Assembly: GCA_030142905.1 (NCBI GenBank)
Contig: JASJOG010000077.1
Coordinates: 124,001-188,000, forward strand
DNA from: Heliopora coerulea
Lineage: Eukaryota; Cnidaria; Anthozoa; Scleralcyonacea; Helioporidae
Direction: 5' to 3'
DNA: 64,000 nt
The translations under genes and the position numbers were made by a program. The notes below the pieces were generated by a model that saw only the letters and a list, made by a program, of their open reading frames with translations, was not told the DNA's origin and did no database searches. Below are positions 36,301 to 50,554 of the stretch, in pieces. Within the stretch, counting starts at the first letter, position 1; each line of letters begins with the position of its first letter.

Positions 36301-39300
36301 GTTAATCAGTTCAGTTAAACAGAACTGACGTTTTGTTAATCAGCTCTGTATCATTGTTAACAGACACTGATTAAACATTAATTGCTTTTGAGTCATTTAA
36401 TTCCAAGGTGAAAAAGTAGTGAGAAACTATACGAATTGCAGACCTTCCATCATTATATTTTTCCTTGTCTTACAGCCAAAGCAGAAAGACCTCAGATTGC
36501 TATTACTGACACAGTGGTGGAGGACTTTGCAGCACATGGGATGGTATTTCACTCTTTCCTACAAAAACATGAGATCAGAAATAGTACTTTTCGAGAGAAT
36601 CGCGGTTATGGTATCCTCTTTAATGGCAAAGCATCAACCTTTAGATTAATAAACAGTACATTTCAAAATAATGATGATAACAGCAACGACAGGCAAGCCG
36701 TTGTGACATTAAGGGATACTTCTTTACCTGGGAATTATTATCTAGTTGGAAATTCTTTTGAAAATAACTTGAAGAACGCATTTGATTTCTCGAGTTCCAC
36801 AGCCACAATACTGGAAATGAACCGTAATCTGTTTTTGAATAATACGGGTGTAAACATTGCAGACATTAAACCTATGGCCTCCTCGAACACCATTATATCA
36901 AAGAACACGTGGCGTAATAATATTGCAGAAACCAGCGTGATTCGTTTCGACCTCCGTTTTATCACAACACTGGAAATGAACCGTAATCTGTTTTTGAATA
37001 ATACGGGCGTAAACATTGCAGACATTAAATCTAGTGCCTCCTCGTACACCGTTATGATATCAAAAAACACGTGGCATAATAATACTGCAAAAACCAGCGT
37101 GATTCGTTTCGACCTTCGTTACATCACAATACTGGAAATCAACCGTAATCTGTTTTTAAATAATACAGGCGTAAACATTGTAGACATTAAATGTAGTACC
37201 TCCTCCAACATCGTTATGATATCAAAAAACACGTGGCGTAATAATACTGCAGAAACCAGCGTGATTCGTTTCGACCTTCGTTATTACAGCTATAGCAAAG
37301 TTACCAACTTTTATCACAATGATCTAGTTGGAAATACAGTTCTTGAAAAATACCCCTTGCTTACCAACTTTCTAGAAGACAAAGCTGTTGTTCTACATAT
37401 TAGAGGAAAACTCAATATAACTAACAACGTTTTCGAGAATCCATTGTCACGATATGATTTTTCAACGAACGAACTTTATCAAAGAAATGAAATTGATGCG
37501 CGCTTCAATTGGTGGGGCTCAGGAAATCCAGATTTTATTTTCGCCAGAATATTTGACTTTGGGACTAGGAATGCTGTCAATATGGTGAATTTTGTACCTT
37601 ACTTCGGAAATCGAAATATGGTACTTACGTCCAGTAAGAGACCATCTGATGTCTTTGTCAACGGTAGCCAAGTCGGTGGTCCTGTGGTGAGAGATGTGAC
37701 ACTGACAGAGGATAACTCACCTTACCTGGTCACAAGAGATGTGATTGTTCATCCAAATGTGACACTGGTGATCAAGCCTGGAGTCCATGTAGACGTTTTT
37801 CCATATGTGGGATTTCATGTCTATGGTAAAATGGAAATGGCTGGAGAAAAAAACAGAAGTATCCAGTTTAACGTTGCATATCCAAATGAATGGCATGTTA
37901 CTCAATCTTTGTATCCGCTTCGTTTGGTGAATGGCAGTACACCATCGGAAGGGCGAGTGGAGGTGTTCTACAATAATACGTGGGGTACTATATGTCGAGA
38001 TGGGTGGACAAATACCAATGGCGATATTCTGTGTAAACAACTTGGTTTTCAAAAATACGAGGGCATGATAAATGTGTGGTTTTCGAGAATGGCGGACCAG
38101 CCCACTTGGTTAAAAAACGTCGAATGCGTATCGGGTGTTCACAGCGACATTACGAGCTGTCAGTTTCAAGGCTGGAATGTCACCTGCAGTTCCTATCCTG
38201 GACCTCTCGCCATTCGATGTAATCCTGGTTATTGGGGAGGAATACGGTTCAGGGATATCGCAGAACCAAGTCAACTCACTCATCTCAAGTTAACACGTGG
38301 CGGGTACTATGAAAGTAACAATCACTACAGTGAATTTGTCTTGCAATTCGACGTTCAAAAGCAGACTATTCGTGACATTGAAATTAGCAACTTCGGCGTG
38401 AAAGGAGTCGGTATTGGACTTTCAAACCCCGGACTTACTTTCCAGAGTATCACCATTCATGACAACGAATATAATTATAACGGTGTTGGTTTGCAGTTCA
38501 GTATACTTCCTATAACCTATTTTACTGGCAACATCGTAAACATTAAAGGCACAGGTTTACTAGTTGAAAGAAACACTAATTTAATAAACGATGACTCGAA
38601 AACAGCTCATGTTGACGATTACGTACCTTACGTTTCTGAAAAAAGAATCATTCGGGATTTGTGGAATAGAAAAGAAAACGAGACAATCATAGGTGAAGAT
38701 AGCTTCTTGACTTTTATTGCAAGGAACCCGTATAGTTACAACGGAGAGGAATGCGTTCACGTTTTACGTACAACGTCTCAGTCTACAATCACTGTAGCAT
38801 GGCCATCAAGCTCCTATACTTCGGACGTTCTAAAGATTGGAGATAATCATCCCAGTCAATCTAATGCAACAACGTTCATCGCATCCGATGGAGATGTTTT
38901 CATTTCCGGACCTGGTGTGATTTACATCGATTATTTAAGGAAGAGAACAGCAAGTGATGTAAAAATTTACGTTTTGTCATCAAAAGGTAACGAAATTATT
39001 CAATGTATCCTAAGAAGTTTAATCAGCAAAAGTTTTATAGCTTGGCATGACGATAAAATCATTAAATAGACACAAGAGTTTCCAATAAAAAGATTTAAAA
39101 AGATCTAAGAAAAAAGAGCCGTTTTAAAAAGATTTTGACGCATACAAACAGTTGGTTAACATCAAAACTTCAGTTCTTGCACAGAGGAAGTTCTGAGTGT
39201 CCAGGATGGAAGCTCAGCAAAATTAATAATAAACAGCATGACGTTACCGCATGGATGCTAACGTTGTTGAAGCTGTGAAGCCGAAAGGGCAGAACTTTAC

Positions 39301-42300
39301 AAGTGTAACCTGTGCATTCGTCGTTAAAACTAATTAGTTACTGTTCTTGAAAAAATCAAAGTAACTCTTGATAATTAGGTGACGACAAGTGGTACGAAAA
39401 TTTGAAAAAAGGTCTTCCACTAGACTCCCAATTTAATATGACAGCGCAGTTGGTTACAGGCCGTTTTTAGGAATAAAATACTGAAGACTTGCTGTACTTT
39501 TTTGTCTAATTAGTGAGATACTGATTATGAAATAAGAATAACACTGTACAGTTCTTTGTCCATCCTAATATCTGTTTCAGAGACCGAAACACCATTCGCC
39601 AGGTTCGTGTTTTCAGCAAATATAGCTGATTTTTGAAGATTTGACCGTGAGATACACCAGATTTAATTCTCAGATTCCTCTACAATGCATACCTGAGTTC
39701 TATCAGTTAGAGTTGAAATGAACATTGGTGAACAGTATTTCTGATACCATGTGATTCTTGCTTTTAAATAAGTATCTCAGGATTTACCTTGTGAATAGCA
39801 TTTTAAGTCTTAAGATATAAAAGGACGACACCGTTTATGAGACTTTAGTCCGTAATTATAGGGCTTTAGGTTACGTGCTTGTAGTTCTAAGTAATAAATA
39901 GCAAGTAAGGTGCTCCTTTCCACATCCTGACTGATTCGAACACGTTTGTGAAATAGTTTGGAACAATTGAGGAGACTGGTAGGTGTCTATAAACACCGCT
40001 ACAATTTCTCCTGATTTATGCAATGGAGACACTCGGGCTATTTTACGGTCGAAGAGAGAAAATATCTTTGGGCGATAGTCGATTGAAGACATCTTTTAAA
40101 AATGGAGTTACAGTCGAAGTTGAGTTTTCAAGTAGTTTGGCCAAGACTAATTAATTTTTAATATTTAGGCCAGTTGTCTTAGATGGTTTAATTTTCATTA
40201 ATATTTAAGTATGTTAACTGGCATCTGTTATCGGAGTAACATGAAACCCGTTAACAGCAAGCTTCATTAAGCGAAGTACAATAGAAAGAGTAGTGCCCAG
40301 CATATTATACGGAATAAAGGCATGAGAAATTGGTAACTTTTAGAATAGTCTATTAAAAAACAGACTAATGTTTCGTGGCATCAGTGAAAAAACAGGTAGG
40401 ATTACATCAATTATATTGGGGAATAACAAGGATTACATCACGATCAGTGAGACTAAAACATGACAAACAAGGTAAAGAAGGGAGAAGCCACAATACGTTG
40501 CAAAAGTAAAAGTTATCTCGATTAAATTAAATAAAATGAAATAGAAGTATGTTAATTAGGACAGAGTCAAAGGAATAGAACTAAGATTTGTGTTTAGTGA
40601 ATGGTTAAGTTTGCGAGTGTAAGTAGGCTTTCTCTGGCAAAAAGTTCGGAACTAGAAATGCTTGAATATAGAATACGAAAGCCATTAAAGAAGCGGAATG
40701 ACCAATTTCATAGAGATGAGAAAGTGTGCTCGAAGGAGAAGGATTAGCAGGTTTCTTTCCCGTCAAAGGAGAGATTTCCCACAAGTGGTCTGAGACTCTC
40801 GTGTGTAAATGGCTGGCTGTTTGTGGACCACATATGATGCGTTACAGCATTGACACGTGAACAAATAAACCACATGAGATCTCAGACCCTTTGGAATTCT
40901 ATCTTTGAAAGTGTAAAAATGTGAAAGGCGTTTTGGAAGGTCGGAAGACGGTGCGGGTTTTGATATGAGGAAAGGCGAAAGAACGGATTTTTTGAATTTT
41001 AGTTCGAAATTTGACAGTTTGAAGACCAGGGAAAGGAAGCCAAAAATAAACTTTTTTTCTAAGAAATAACTGGAAACATTTATCCCAAAAATAAGGAGGA
41101 TAGGCATTAAGATTAAAGATTTTCCTAAATTTTTTTACTTCCAAATGAAAATGTTCATAAGTCGAACAGATTTTGGAAAAACGGTTAAAAATTATTAAAA
41201 TCAAACCTTTTTCATATGTGAGAGGGATGAAAATATGGAAATTAGTAAACAGTCCTGCAAATGTTGGTTTTTGATAAACAGATGTAAAAATGGAGCTATT
41301 GTAGCGTTTGATTTGGAGTTCAAGAAATGAAAGCGTGTTGTCGGTTTCAACTTCAACTGTAAATTTTATGAGATGATAGACGAACGAACGTCAAGCTTTA
41401 TCCTCAGAAAAACGATTTCTGAGCCCCAGAAAGGGGATCGAATCTGCAAACTTCTGATTACCGGTGAGGCACTCTAACCATTCAGCTACCAAGACTCAGA
41501 TGGAGAGCCAAGGTGAAAGTTCGACATATATGTGCGACCTAAGCGGAAGCCACTATATATTAATAACGATATAGGTGAAATTTATATGTTAGAAGTATGA
41601 GAGCTTGGAGATATCTTGAGATTATAGATGAACGACTGCCAAGCTCTGTCCTCAGAAAAACGATTTCGAGGGTTCGATCCCCGTCTAAGGCTCGCAAATC
41701 GTTTTTCTGAGGATAGAGCTTGACGATCATTCGTCTATCATCTCAAGATATCTCCCAGCTCTCACACTTCTAAAATATAAATTTTATGTTTGCATGTTGC
41801 TGGTTTAAAAAATTAAGAAACAGATTGTGTTCAGTTGTGTGAACAGATTGTGTGAGCGAAATAAAAAAACAGTCATCAACATAACGGCGATAGTACATGG
41901 TTTGAAGCTCTGTGGACAGTTCTTTAACCAGGTGCTTTAATGAAAAGACAAAAAACTATTGGCGATTGGCGGACCTAATGGCGAACCCATTGGAACAGCA
42001 TCAATTTGTTCGAGTGGCAATTTTAACTGCAAAACGTAAAAGCTTGGTAAATTGGTTGCGAGAAAAACATTGATAGTGAATCACGTTACTTTTGACAGCA
42101 ACAAAATTTGTCTTCTATATTTTTTGCACTTCTTTTCTAAGAACAACGCTCTCTTCACCATTACTGTATTTTTGATATGTATTTCAAAAAGGTGCAAACC
42201 ATATCTCCTATATTTAAAATGTTTGTCTAAAGTTTAATAGTTTTTTATTTTCGGATTTATTAGTCCAGATTCATAACATGTACTATTGTCAAAAATGCAT

Positions 42301-45300
42301 TCTCGGTCGAAATTGCGATTGATTTTTTGAGAATCTCATCATTTGATTAGTTCCATGTCTTCTTAGACAATCAGCCTTTTGCTTAGTGTGTCGACCGTGA
42401 TGGTTGGTCGCTGCAATTTCAGTAGGGTTCCTTCTTCTTTGACCCCCAAGTTTGGTCAGGACGTCGACTGCTGTTGTCCTTTAGAACGGAGGTGATTTTT
42501 CATCTGGAACATTACCATTTGATCGTAGCTTTGCCGCTGTGGAAGAGACTGACATATTTACATGGATATGTTCACTTATCATTCAACTCGAAGGGCAAGG
42601 AGAGAGTTTTTTTAATTGTTGAAATGAGTCATTCCACATAACTTCTCTTCACTTGGTTTAAGATTGCTTGAATTCGAAAGTCTTTCGTCGATGGCATCAG
42701 TGGCTTACCCATTGGGGAGAGGGGGGGGGGGAGGCGGCCTGCGTGCCCCCAAGCTATGATCATTCCAAGTCAATCGGTATATCTGAGTAAACCGTCGGTA
42801 CAGCACTGGCTAAATAGAAAAGGGATATTCTTCCTACTTTATTGTACAGTAACAAACATTTTATACAAACTTCTCTCTAACTACAAAAAGATTTCGACGA
42901 TTTCTACTTGAGTTTTTCGAGTTACTTTCTGATGTACTTCAACTACATGAATTATTAAAGTTATTATTTTGAACTTATCCTAATATTCTCTCGCTTTTGT
43001 TGCAATGTTTTTGTATGAACTGTACACTTCGTAATTGGTAAAAAAGAAGAGAAAAGAAAACGGTACATGAATGCAATCGGGGTAACAAGTCTACGTCACA
43101 CTAGCTACCTAGACTACAACATAGTTTGTCGGTACATCTTTATTCATGTGGCCCCCAACAGAGAGGTCTGTTATGCTTCAACTAGGTCTGTTATGTTTCT
43201 AAAGTTGAGTAATGGGAAGTTGAAGTTAAGTGATGGATGGATGGATGGATGGATAGATGGATGGATGGATGGATGGACGGACGGACGGGATGGATGGTAT
43301 GGATGGATTGAATTGAAAACTTTTATTTAATCACAGTTGTTACATCAATTTTAACAATTGGTCTTCCTGTAAGCCGTGAAAATAAATAAATACCTAATAT
43401 TTACACATATATAGACACAAAAAATAATTTACATATATTTTTCGCTCATTTGATGCAGATTACAAAATTTCAGCTTGTTCTTAAATACATTAATGGAATT
43501 TATGCATTTTAATTCGTTGGATAACAAATTCCAGAGTTTGGCACCAGTAAAAGCAAAGCTATTTCTATAATAATCTGTCTTACAGACATGAAGGTCAAAA
43601 TTTAATGCCGATTGTCTTAAACAATAAAACCTTTAGCCGGCATTTTGACAAAAAATCTCTTGCAAGAACCTTGGTGTCAAACCATTCACAATCCTGAACA
43701 TCATCAAAACTTTCTGTTCAAGCCCGCGTTGGTATAGGTTTGACCAACCAAGTTTTTTTAATGTTTCATCGCTGCCATGTGTCAAACAAGTGTCCCCTGT
43801 TATAACACGGGCAGCTCTTTTCTGTAGCCGTCGCAATTTCTTACTTAGTTCAGATCCAATGCCATCCCACACAATACTACAGTAATCAAAATATGGCATT
43901 ATTATCGACTGATATATTTTACATAAATTTTCCATGTTTAAATATTTACTAGCTTTTTTTAATATGACAATAGAAGTTACAACCTTCTGAATAATACTAT
44001 TAATATGGAGTTCCCATGTTAAGTGGCAATCAATCGTCACACCGAGACATTTGGTTTGGTAAACCCTGCGAAGGAATACACCATTTTATAGACAAATTTG
44101 ATATATCGTCAACTATTGTAGCAATACGTTGACGAGAACCTGTTATCATATATTCAGTTGTCAGTATATTCAAAGTGAGTTATTTGCTAAAAGCCACATA
44201 GTAACGCACTTCAGGTCGTGGTTCATCTCTTTCTGTAAATCACTTAGGTCACATGATGAAAAAGTAAAATTCGTATCATTTGCATACATTCTTCTCCGAC
44301 CGTATTTTAAACATGCAGTAAGGTCATTGATATAAACAAGAAAGAGAAGTGGACCTAAAATCGACCCTTGAGGAACTGCACAGTGAATTCTCACACTGTC
44401 AGAATACACACCGTTAACAAAGCAGATATGAATGAAATAAATAGAAATACAAAGCAGATATGAATAAAACCACTGCAGGGTTGAGTGCGAAAATCCAAAA
44501 TATTTCAATTTGGTCATTAATAGAGAGTGATCGACTGTATCAAACGCTTTTTTTAAATCCAAAAAAACGACACCGCTGACCATTCCTCCATCGATATTGA
44601 AATCATTAGTCAAATCTAAAAGCGCTGTAACCGTGGAATGAAGTGATCTAAACCCAGATTGTTTAGAGTTGAGTAATTTATACCTTGTAAGGTATAAAGG
44701 ATGGATGGATGGATCGAATATTTATTTAACCACGGTGGGTCTATCAGACTTAAAAATTACAAGTGCATGAAATCCTTAAGTCTGGTCTACGGTCTACCTA
44801 GAAGCCGTGTAACCCTAAGAAGCTATATTTACAAAATTTAAGAGTTTTACGTATTTACAGAATGAACATTATATTACATTGAAGAGTTTTACATGTTGTC
44901 AGTGCAGAAATTATGGGTTTTGATTTTTTGTTTAAATTTTTGCAAACTTTTCTCCTCCTTCAGAGAGTTTGGTAATGAGTTCCAAAGAATTGGGCCAGAC
45001 ACTGCAAAACTTCGTTTGTAGCGTTCGGTTCTCACCTTTGGTATCTGAATGCTTTTTTCAGATGATCTTAAGTTATAGTTAGTTGAGCCAAACTGGTTTT
45101 CAAGCATTTCAGACAAATAGCTTGGTGCATAGTTATTCATAATTTTGTGAATCATTGTAGCCTTTTGGCATTTTCTTCCTAGAGCTAATGTTATCCAGCC
45201 CAGTTTTGAAAATATTTCACAAGTGTGAACTGTGTATGGGGCACCAGCAATCAGTGGCGTAACGGAGCTAGTGGGGGCCCTAAGGAGAATTTTGCTCGGG

Positions 45301-48300
45301 GGCCCCCGACCCCCCTCAGCTTAGACATACATTTCAAGACTTCAATTGACTGCTGGAGGTATAGAGTCTGAAATCTGAATCAGATAAAAAGATATTACAT
45401 TTGCAACTGAACCTTCACAATACACATGAAATCATCTATTTGATGAAAGATAAGGAAAATGGAAAACAATAATATGTAAATATTAACACTAACGTGGCAT
45501 GTGCAAGATCTAGTAAATGTACAGAGATAATTCTTATAGTCATGTTGAACCAAAATAATGAATTACTATACAACAGAGTTGCTAACATAAATGCTATTTT
45601 TACATAATAGGCTGCTAGCAATGAAAAAATACAATGACAATTATATTTCTTTTGAAATATGACATTTAAAATGAACAGGACAAAGTATTTAAGCATCATT
45701 TATGTCCACGCGAGGCTGCATGACAGTGTCCACTGTCTGAGAATATGTCCAATAGGCAATATAATAAAACCGAACATTTACACTTTACAATTACAAGCCA
45801 AACTGCTTGCACCTACGTGCATTGAGACTTGCAAAACTGTTAATCAATTCCTTCTTATCAATTGATCTGGCCTCAGCATTTTCATTAGACAGAATAGCCA
45901 ACTAATCTAGTCTCTCTTGGCTCATTGTGGATCTAAGGTATGTCTTAATGAGCTTTAGTTTGGAAAAGACCGCTCTGCCCATGCCACAGTTGCCGGGATT
46001 GAAACGCAGAGAACGAGTACACCATAGGAAACGACGAAGTGACGCGTCTTTCAAGCATCAATTTTATCACATTCAAGACACAGTCTTTTTCTTCAATTTC
46101 TTTTCTAAATTCGTTAACAAACGATCTGAGCTCTGATTCCAAGTCTTCGGTAAAATCAGTTGGATACTGGCTCAGTATTGCCGATGAAGCTCTTAAAAAG
46201 GTCTTCCTGAGTAGCCTTTACCATACGTTTGGGAAATAAAATGTCAAACATGGACGTTACCATGTCTTGACCGTCAAATCTTTGCCGCAGTTGCATTAAA
46301 GCTGTATTTACTGTTTTATAAAAGACATTCACTTTAAACGCTTGTTCAGGATTATCTATATTTTCATCATCACACAATTCATCCAAAAACCTCTTGACCT
46401 TTCTTTTTCTCTTTTGTTTAAAATGGAGGGCAGCATCCCATGATTTGGCCAATGCAGAAGCCGTTAGCACCACAGAGTCCCAAGAGTCCCGTAGAATTAT
46501 TACTTCTGAAAGAGAGCAGCTTAAGAATCTTGCAACAACTGAGAGATCAACTTTAGGAGACTGCATTTTGCGTGAAGTGGAGTTTATTGCGCGGAGAATT
46601 CGTTCCCAAATAACGATAAATAATACAAATTCATAACTGTCTAATTTTTCCTTAAGACATCTAGCCTCGTTCCTTTCTTTCTTATTTGTCGATGTTAAAG
46701 ACAGTCGCGTTAGAATCTTCATAATGTCCCGATATCTGTCGCGGAAGGCACGAACTGCATCTATTCGCGAAGACCACCTTGTCACACATAATTTTTTCAA
46801 AGTAAGAGATCCGCGAGCAGCATGGATTCTAAGTTCTTCCCATCTATTCAACGATGACCCAAAGAAATTAAATACCTCACGCAATAGCTCAAAGAAACTT
46901 TCATTCTCCTGTACTGAGCTAACCGCATCATTTATTACTAAATTCAAGTTGTGACAACCATAGTGTACGAATTAAACCGGAGATTGGACCATCTCTTTAA
47001 TTAAACTTTGCACACCATTGTGAATCCCGCTCATTACACTAGCTCCATCATACCCTTGACCTCTTAACTTACAAAAAGACAAACCAAGTCGTTCAAGAAA
47101 CTCCTTCGCAGTAGAAGCTATACCCTCTGCCTTTGCATCATTTAATTTAACAAAACCCATGAAACTCTCAACCACCCTACAGTCTTCACCCTCAACCTGT
47201 ACCCACCTAACGACAACGCTCAGTTGTTCCCGGAAGATGTCACTAGTTGAATCCAAACTAACAGACCAAAATGGTGCATCGATCTTTTTGACAAGTGATG
47301 ACGTTACCGCATTTGCAAGAAGACTAATTAGCTCATTTTGAATTTTGACACTGAGATATTTAGTAGCTTTAGCGGGAAGCGAAATAACTTCAGAAAATAA
47401 AGTAGAAAACATACTCCGAAAAATAGTTCCATCTTGAACTCAAAATTTGAGAAAACAAGCGGACGCAGTGTTCAATAGTAATATTTCGAATTTATTACAA
47501 ATTCGTCATTTTTTAAATTTAGTCTGATGATGAATTTGTAATAAATTCGAAATATTACTATTGAACACTGCGTCCGCTTGTTTTCTCAAATTTTGAGTTC
47601 AAGATGGAACTATTTTTCGGAGTATGTTTTCTACTTTAATTTCCGAAATAACTTCGGAAAGGACTTCATCATATTGTGCAACCAATGCAACCAATCCCAG
47701 AAAGTTGCCCCCTTCACATATTCCGTCAGACACGGCTTCTCGGTGCCCCCTGAAAGCTAAACTTAACGATGCCAAAGTCAAGATGATTGACGGGATTCGT
47801 TCCAGGACTTTGACCCAAAACAGTTAATTCCAGCGTATTTCATTCTCGTTTTCTTCATCAAGAACTTTTCCAGATTTCCACCTTAGACAGACAGCGGATG
47901 CTTCTATGTGCAAAACTGACTTTTCGTGCCGATTAATCTTGGCAGACATATTATGAGTAGAACCCGATACGCCGTTTATCCAACCCTTCTGACTCTCGTA
48001 ATTCTTGTTTGAACGATCAGCAAATAGCCAACAAACCTCATAGCATGGTTTTTTCAGGTCGTTGGAATAAGAAAGCCAGCCTCTTGGAACTGAAATATTA
48101 TCGACAAATTTGTTGCAATACCTGGCATGGAAATTAGTGAACAATGTTCCTGCTTCATCTCTGTATTCAAAAGGGCCAGATGGTCTACATGGTCCATGGT
48201 TTAAAATCTAACTTTTTAAAGAAGCGTCGTTGATTGTCTCGCAAAAGTGGCCGCGGTCTGCTGGATAACGTCTCGACGAAACAAAATCAAACTGAGATCT

Positions 48301-50464
48301 TTCACTAACAGAATTCAATCTTGAAGATGGATCACTTGAATGGCTGATAGCGACACCATTTTCTGGTAATGGTGCAGTGACAATGTTGTCTTCGTTAAAT
48401 GGCGCAATGCTCTCTTCTTTTTCTGCTGTTTCTTTCTCTTTATTCCCTCTATTATTTTCAGATATTTCAGGATTTTGCTTCCCATAATCTTCATTGCCAT
48501 CAATGTCACTCGAGGAGGCAGGACAATCACCTTGAAGCCGAGTATCACCTTGACAAATTGTTCATTCATCTTTCTTCTCAGTCTGAAAAAAAGACGATAT
48601 GTTTCTCGTACTTGATGTGGCAGCTTCGATCCTACGATTTTTTTTTAGGTCTTTTAAATGCACCAGAATTATACTTTCGTTTTAAATTTGAGGCCATAAA
48701 TTAGTACAGGAAATAACACGGTTTGAGAAGAATTAATGAAAAAATGGCACGCGTGTTTCGCCAAATATTTGCTTTACCGTCTGTAAAAGCTCGAGAAACA
48801 ACAACGCTGACGTCAGTAACTAAATACCACCAGTAAAAAAAAATTAAAAGTTAATTTCGATGTCATTAGCCAATCACAAATAAGTAAAATTGATTGAAAT
48901 TGTATTAACAGCGAAATTACCATAACCAAACTGACTTCCTAGCAAAACAAACGTCCGCCGAACGTTGTGATCGTCGTGTTCGTCGAACATAAAATACCTA
49001 ATCAAAAACCGCTGACCAGAGATCGGCCAGCGAATTGTCGCCTGAGATACACTCATGACATATACCGCATTATTTAAAATGGTAGCAACAACAGAAGAAA
49101 TACGAATATCATTGTGAATAAAATGTTAGTGAAAATTACTCCCTTGGTTTATCGTGTGATAGGAATCATAGGATATCATTTCTTCTAATTAATTTAAATT
49201 TTTAAAGTCATAACGTCATCATAAATTCATCGGGGGCCCCTTTGAGGTCGGGGGCCCTTAGGAGTTGCTCTAACCCTGACCGCTCTAATCCGTTACGCCA
49301 CTGCCAGTAATAATACGAGCAGCACGGTTTTGCAACTTTTGTAGTTGATCTGCTAAGCTCATATCAATACTGTCCCAAACAACACTGCAGTAATCAAAAT
49401 GCGGTTTTACTATTGAATTGTAGATATTCATTAGAAGCTCTTGGTTAAGATACAGTTTGGTCCTTTTCATAATGCGTAAACTTGTTGTAACTTTCTTTTT
49501 AATGCTTTCAATATGACCCTTTCAAGTTAAATTTTCATCAATTTTTAGACCCAGGCATGTAACCTCATCAGCTTGTTTTAGTGAGATGCCGTTAACAGTT
49601 AATTCTAGGTTTTCAGAGAGGGATGCTAATCTTATCCTGGAGCCAATTACCATAAGTTCAGATTTAATGACATTCAGTGTCAGCTTGTTAGCACAGAGCC
49701 ATTTTACTATACATTGAATATCAATTTCTAGCATAGATTTGATCTCTGGGATGTTGCACCCAGTTGCAGTCAGGTTGGTATCATCTGCATACATTCGAGT
49801 TAAACTATAATCTGCGCAATTTGGTAAGTCGTTGATGTACGTAAGAAATAATAAAAGTCCTAATATTGTTCCTTGCGGGACTCCACATGTCAGTTGGCGA
49901 GCATCAGATAAAGTACCGTTGACCGTGCACACCTGTGTACGGCAACTAAGGTAGGATTCAAACCAAGTAATGGCTGGCTGATCTAGACGAAAATATTGCA
50001 ACTTGTTCAGTAGAATATTATGGTCCACAGTATTAAATGCCTTTTTAAGATCTAAAAATAATACTCCATTTACAAGTTTTCTGTCAATGTTAAAGCACCA
50101 CACATTAGTAAGATCCAACATTGCTGTTGCTGTGGAAAACAAAGACCGAAAACCGGATTGTCTTGGATTTAATAAATTATGTTTAGTGACATAGTTCTCT
50201 AATTGGTAGTACACAAGTTTTTCGAAAATTCGGGCAACTGCTGAAATGATTGAAATTGGCCTATAATTATGGATGGATGGATGGATGGATTAGATTAGAT
50301 TAGATAGATTTTATTTTGACACGGTAGTTCTATCAGAAGTAAAAATTACATCAATTTCGAAATCTGTTCTACCTAGAAGCCGTGTGTAAAAACTAACTAT
50401 ATGGATGGATGGATGGATGGATGGATGGATGGATGGATGGATAGAGAGATAGATAGATAGATAA

Positions 50465-50554
<90 letters not shown>

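Larger units (their letters stand above)
40336..42240 (-). mobile_element. Decayed Penelope-like element (RT and GIY-YIG remnants)
   Basis: On the minus strand, frames near 42010-41830 read [19 protein letters not shown] and CFF, the RT active-site YVDD region. Frames at 41204-40763 read [20 protein letters not shown] and NASYVVHK, the start of a GIY-YIG domain in which the second motif is damaged. The element is interrupted by a 407-bp insertion. A degraded hammerhead-like tail lies at 40363-40384. It belongs to the same family as the fold-back at 13 kb by its tail sequence. Confidence 0.75.
45790..48569 (-). pseudogene. hAT (ZMYM1-like) transposase, broken
   Basis: From the N-terminus: an acidic or Lys-rich stretch (48569-48315), a TTF zinc-finger region (48144-47824; [26 protein letters not shown]), a short part to 47655, and then the palindromic insertion. 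The catalytic core follows (47412-46972; [19 protein letters not shown] and [10 protein letters not shown]), then 46947-46156 with [14 protein letters not shown], and a C-terminal part (46142-45945) that frameshifts into the dimerisation tail near 45990-45800. A stop near 46970 and the frameshifts make it inactive, although the ends look mobilisable. Confidence 0.85.
45252..49303 (-). mobile_element. hAT transposon with intact ends inside LINE copy b
   Basis: The 4052-bp element starts CAGTGGCGTAACGGA and ends with the exact reverse complement. Flanking 8-bp repeats are CCAGCAAT (45244-45251) and CCAGTAAT (49304-49311), 7 of 8 identical, as expected for hAT. The interior encodes a minus-strand ZMYM1-like transposase broken by frameshifts and by a 252-bp palindromic insertion. 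Confidence 0.92.
44697..50265 (-). mobile_element. LINE copy b, split by a 4.05-kb hAT element
   Basis: The 3' tail is GGATGGATGG at 44697-44712, and the C-terminal domain lies at 45155-44889. Then comes the hAT insertion (45252-49303), and the RT part resumes at 49311-50265. The 5' end is cut inside the NYRPIS motif of RT and abuts a GGAT run. Confidence 0.87.

Noticed and set aside
41432..41509. A genuine tRNA gene
   Set aside because: Box A and box B are present, but the anticodon arm does not form and the segment is inside a fold-back insertion, so a tRNA-derived SINE head is the better reading.
43067..43330. Frame with [15 protein letters not shown] repeats
   Set aside because: A read-through of the GGAT microsatellite tail of LINE copy a.
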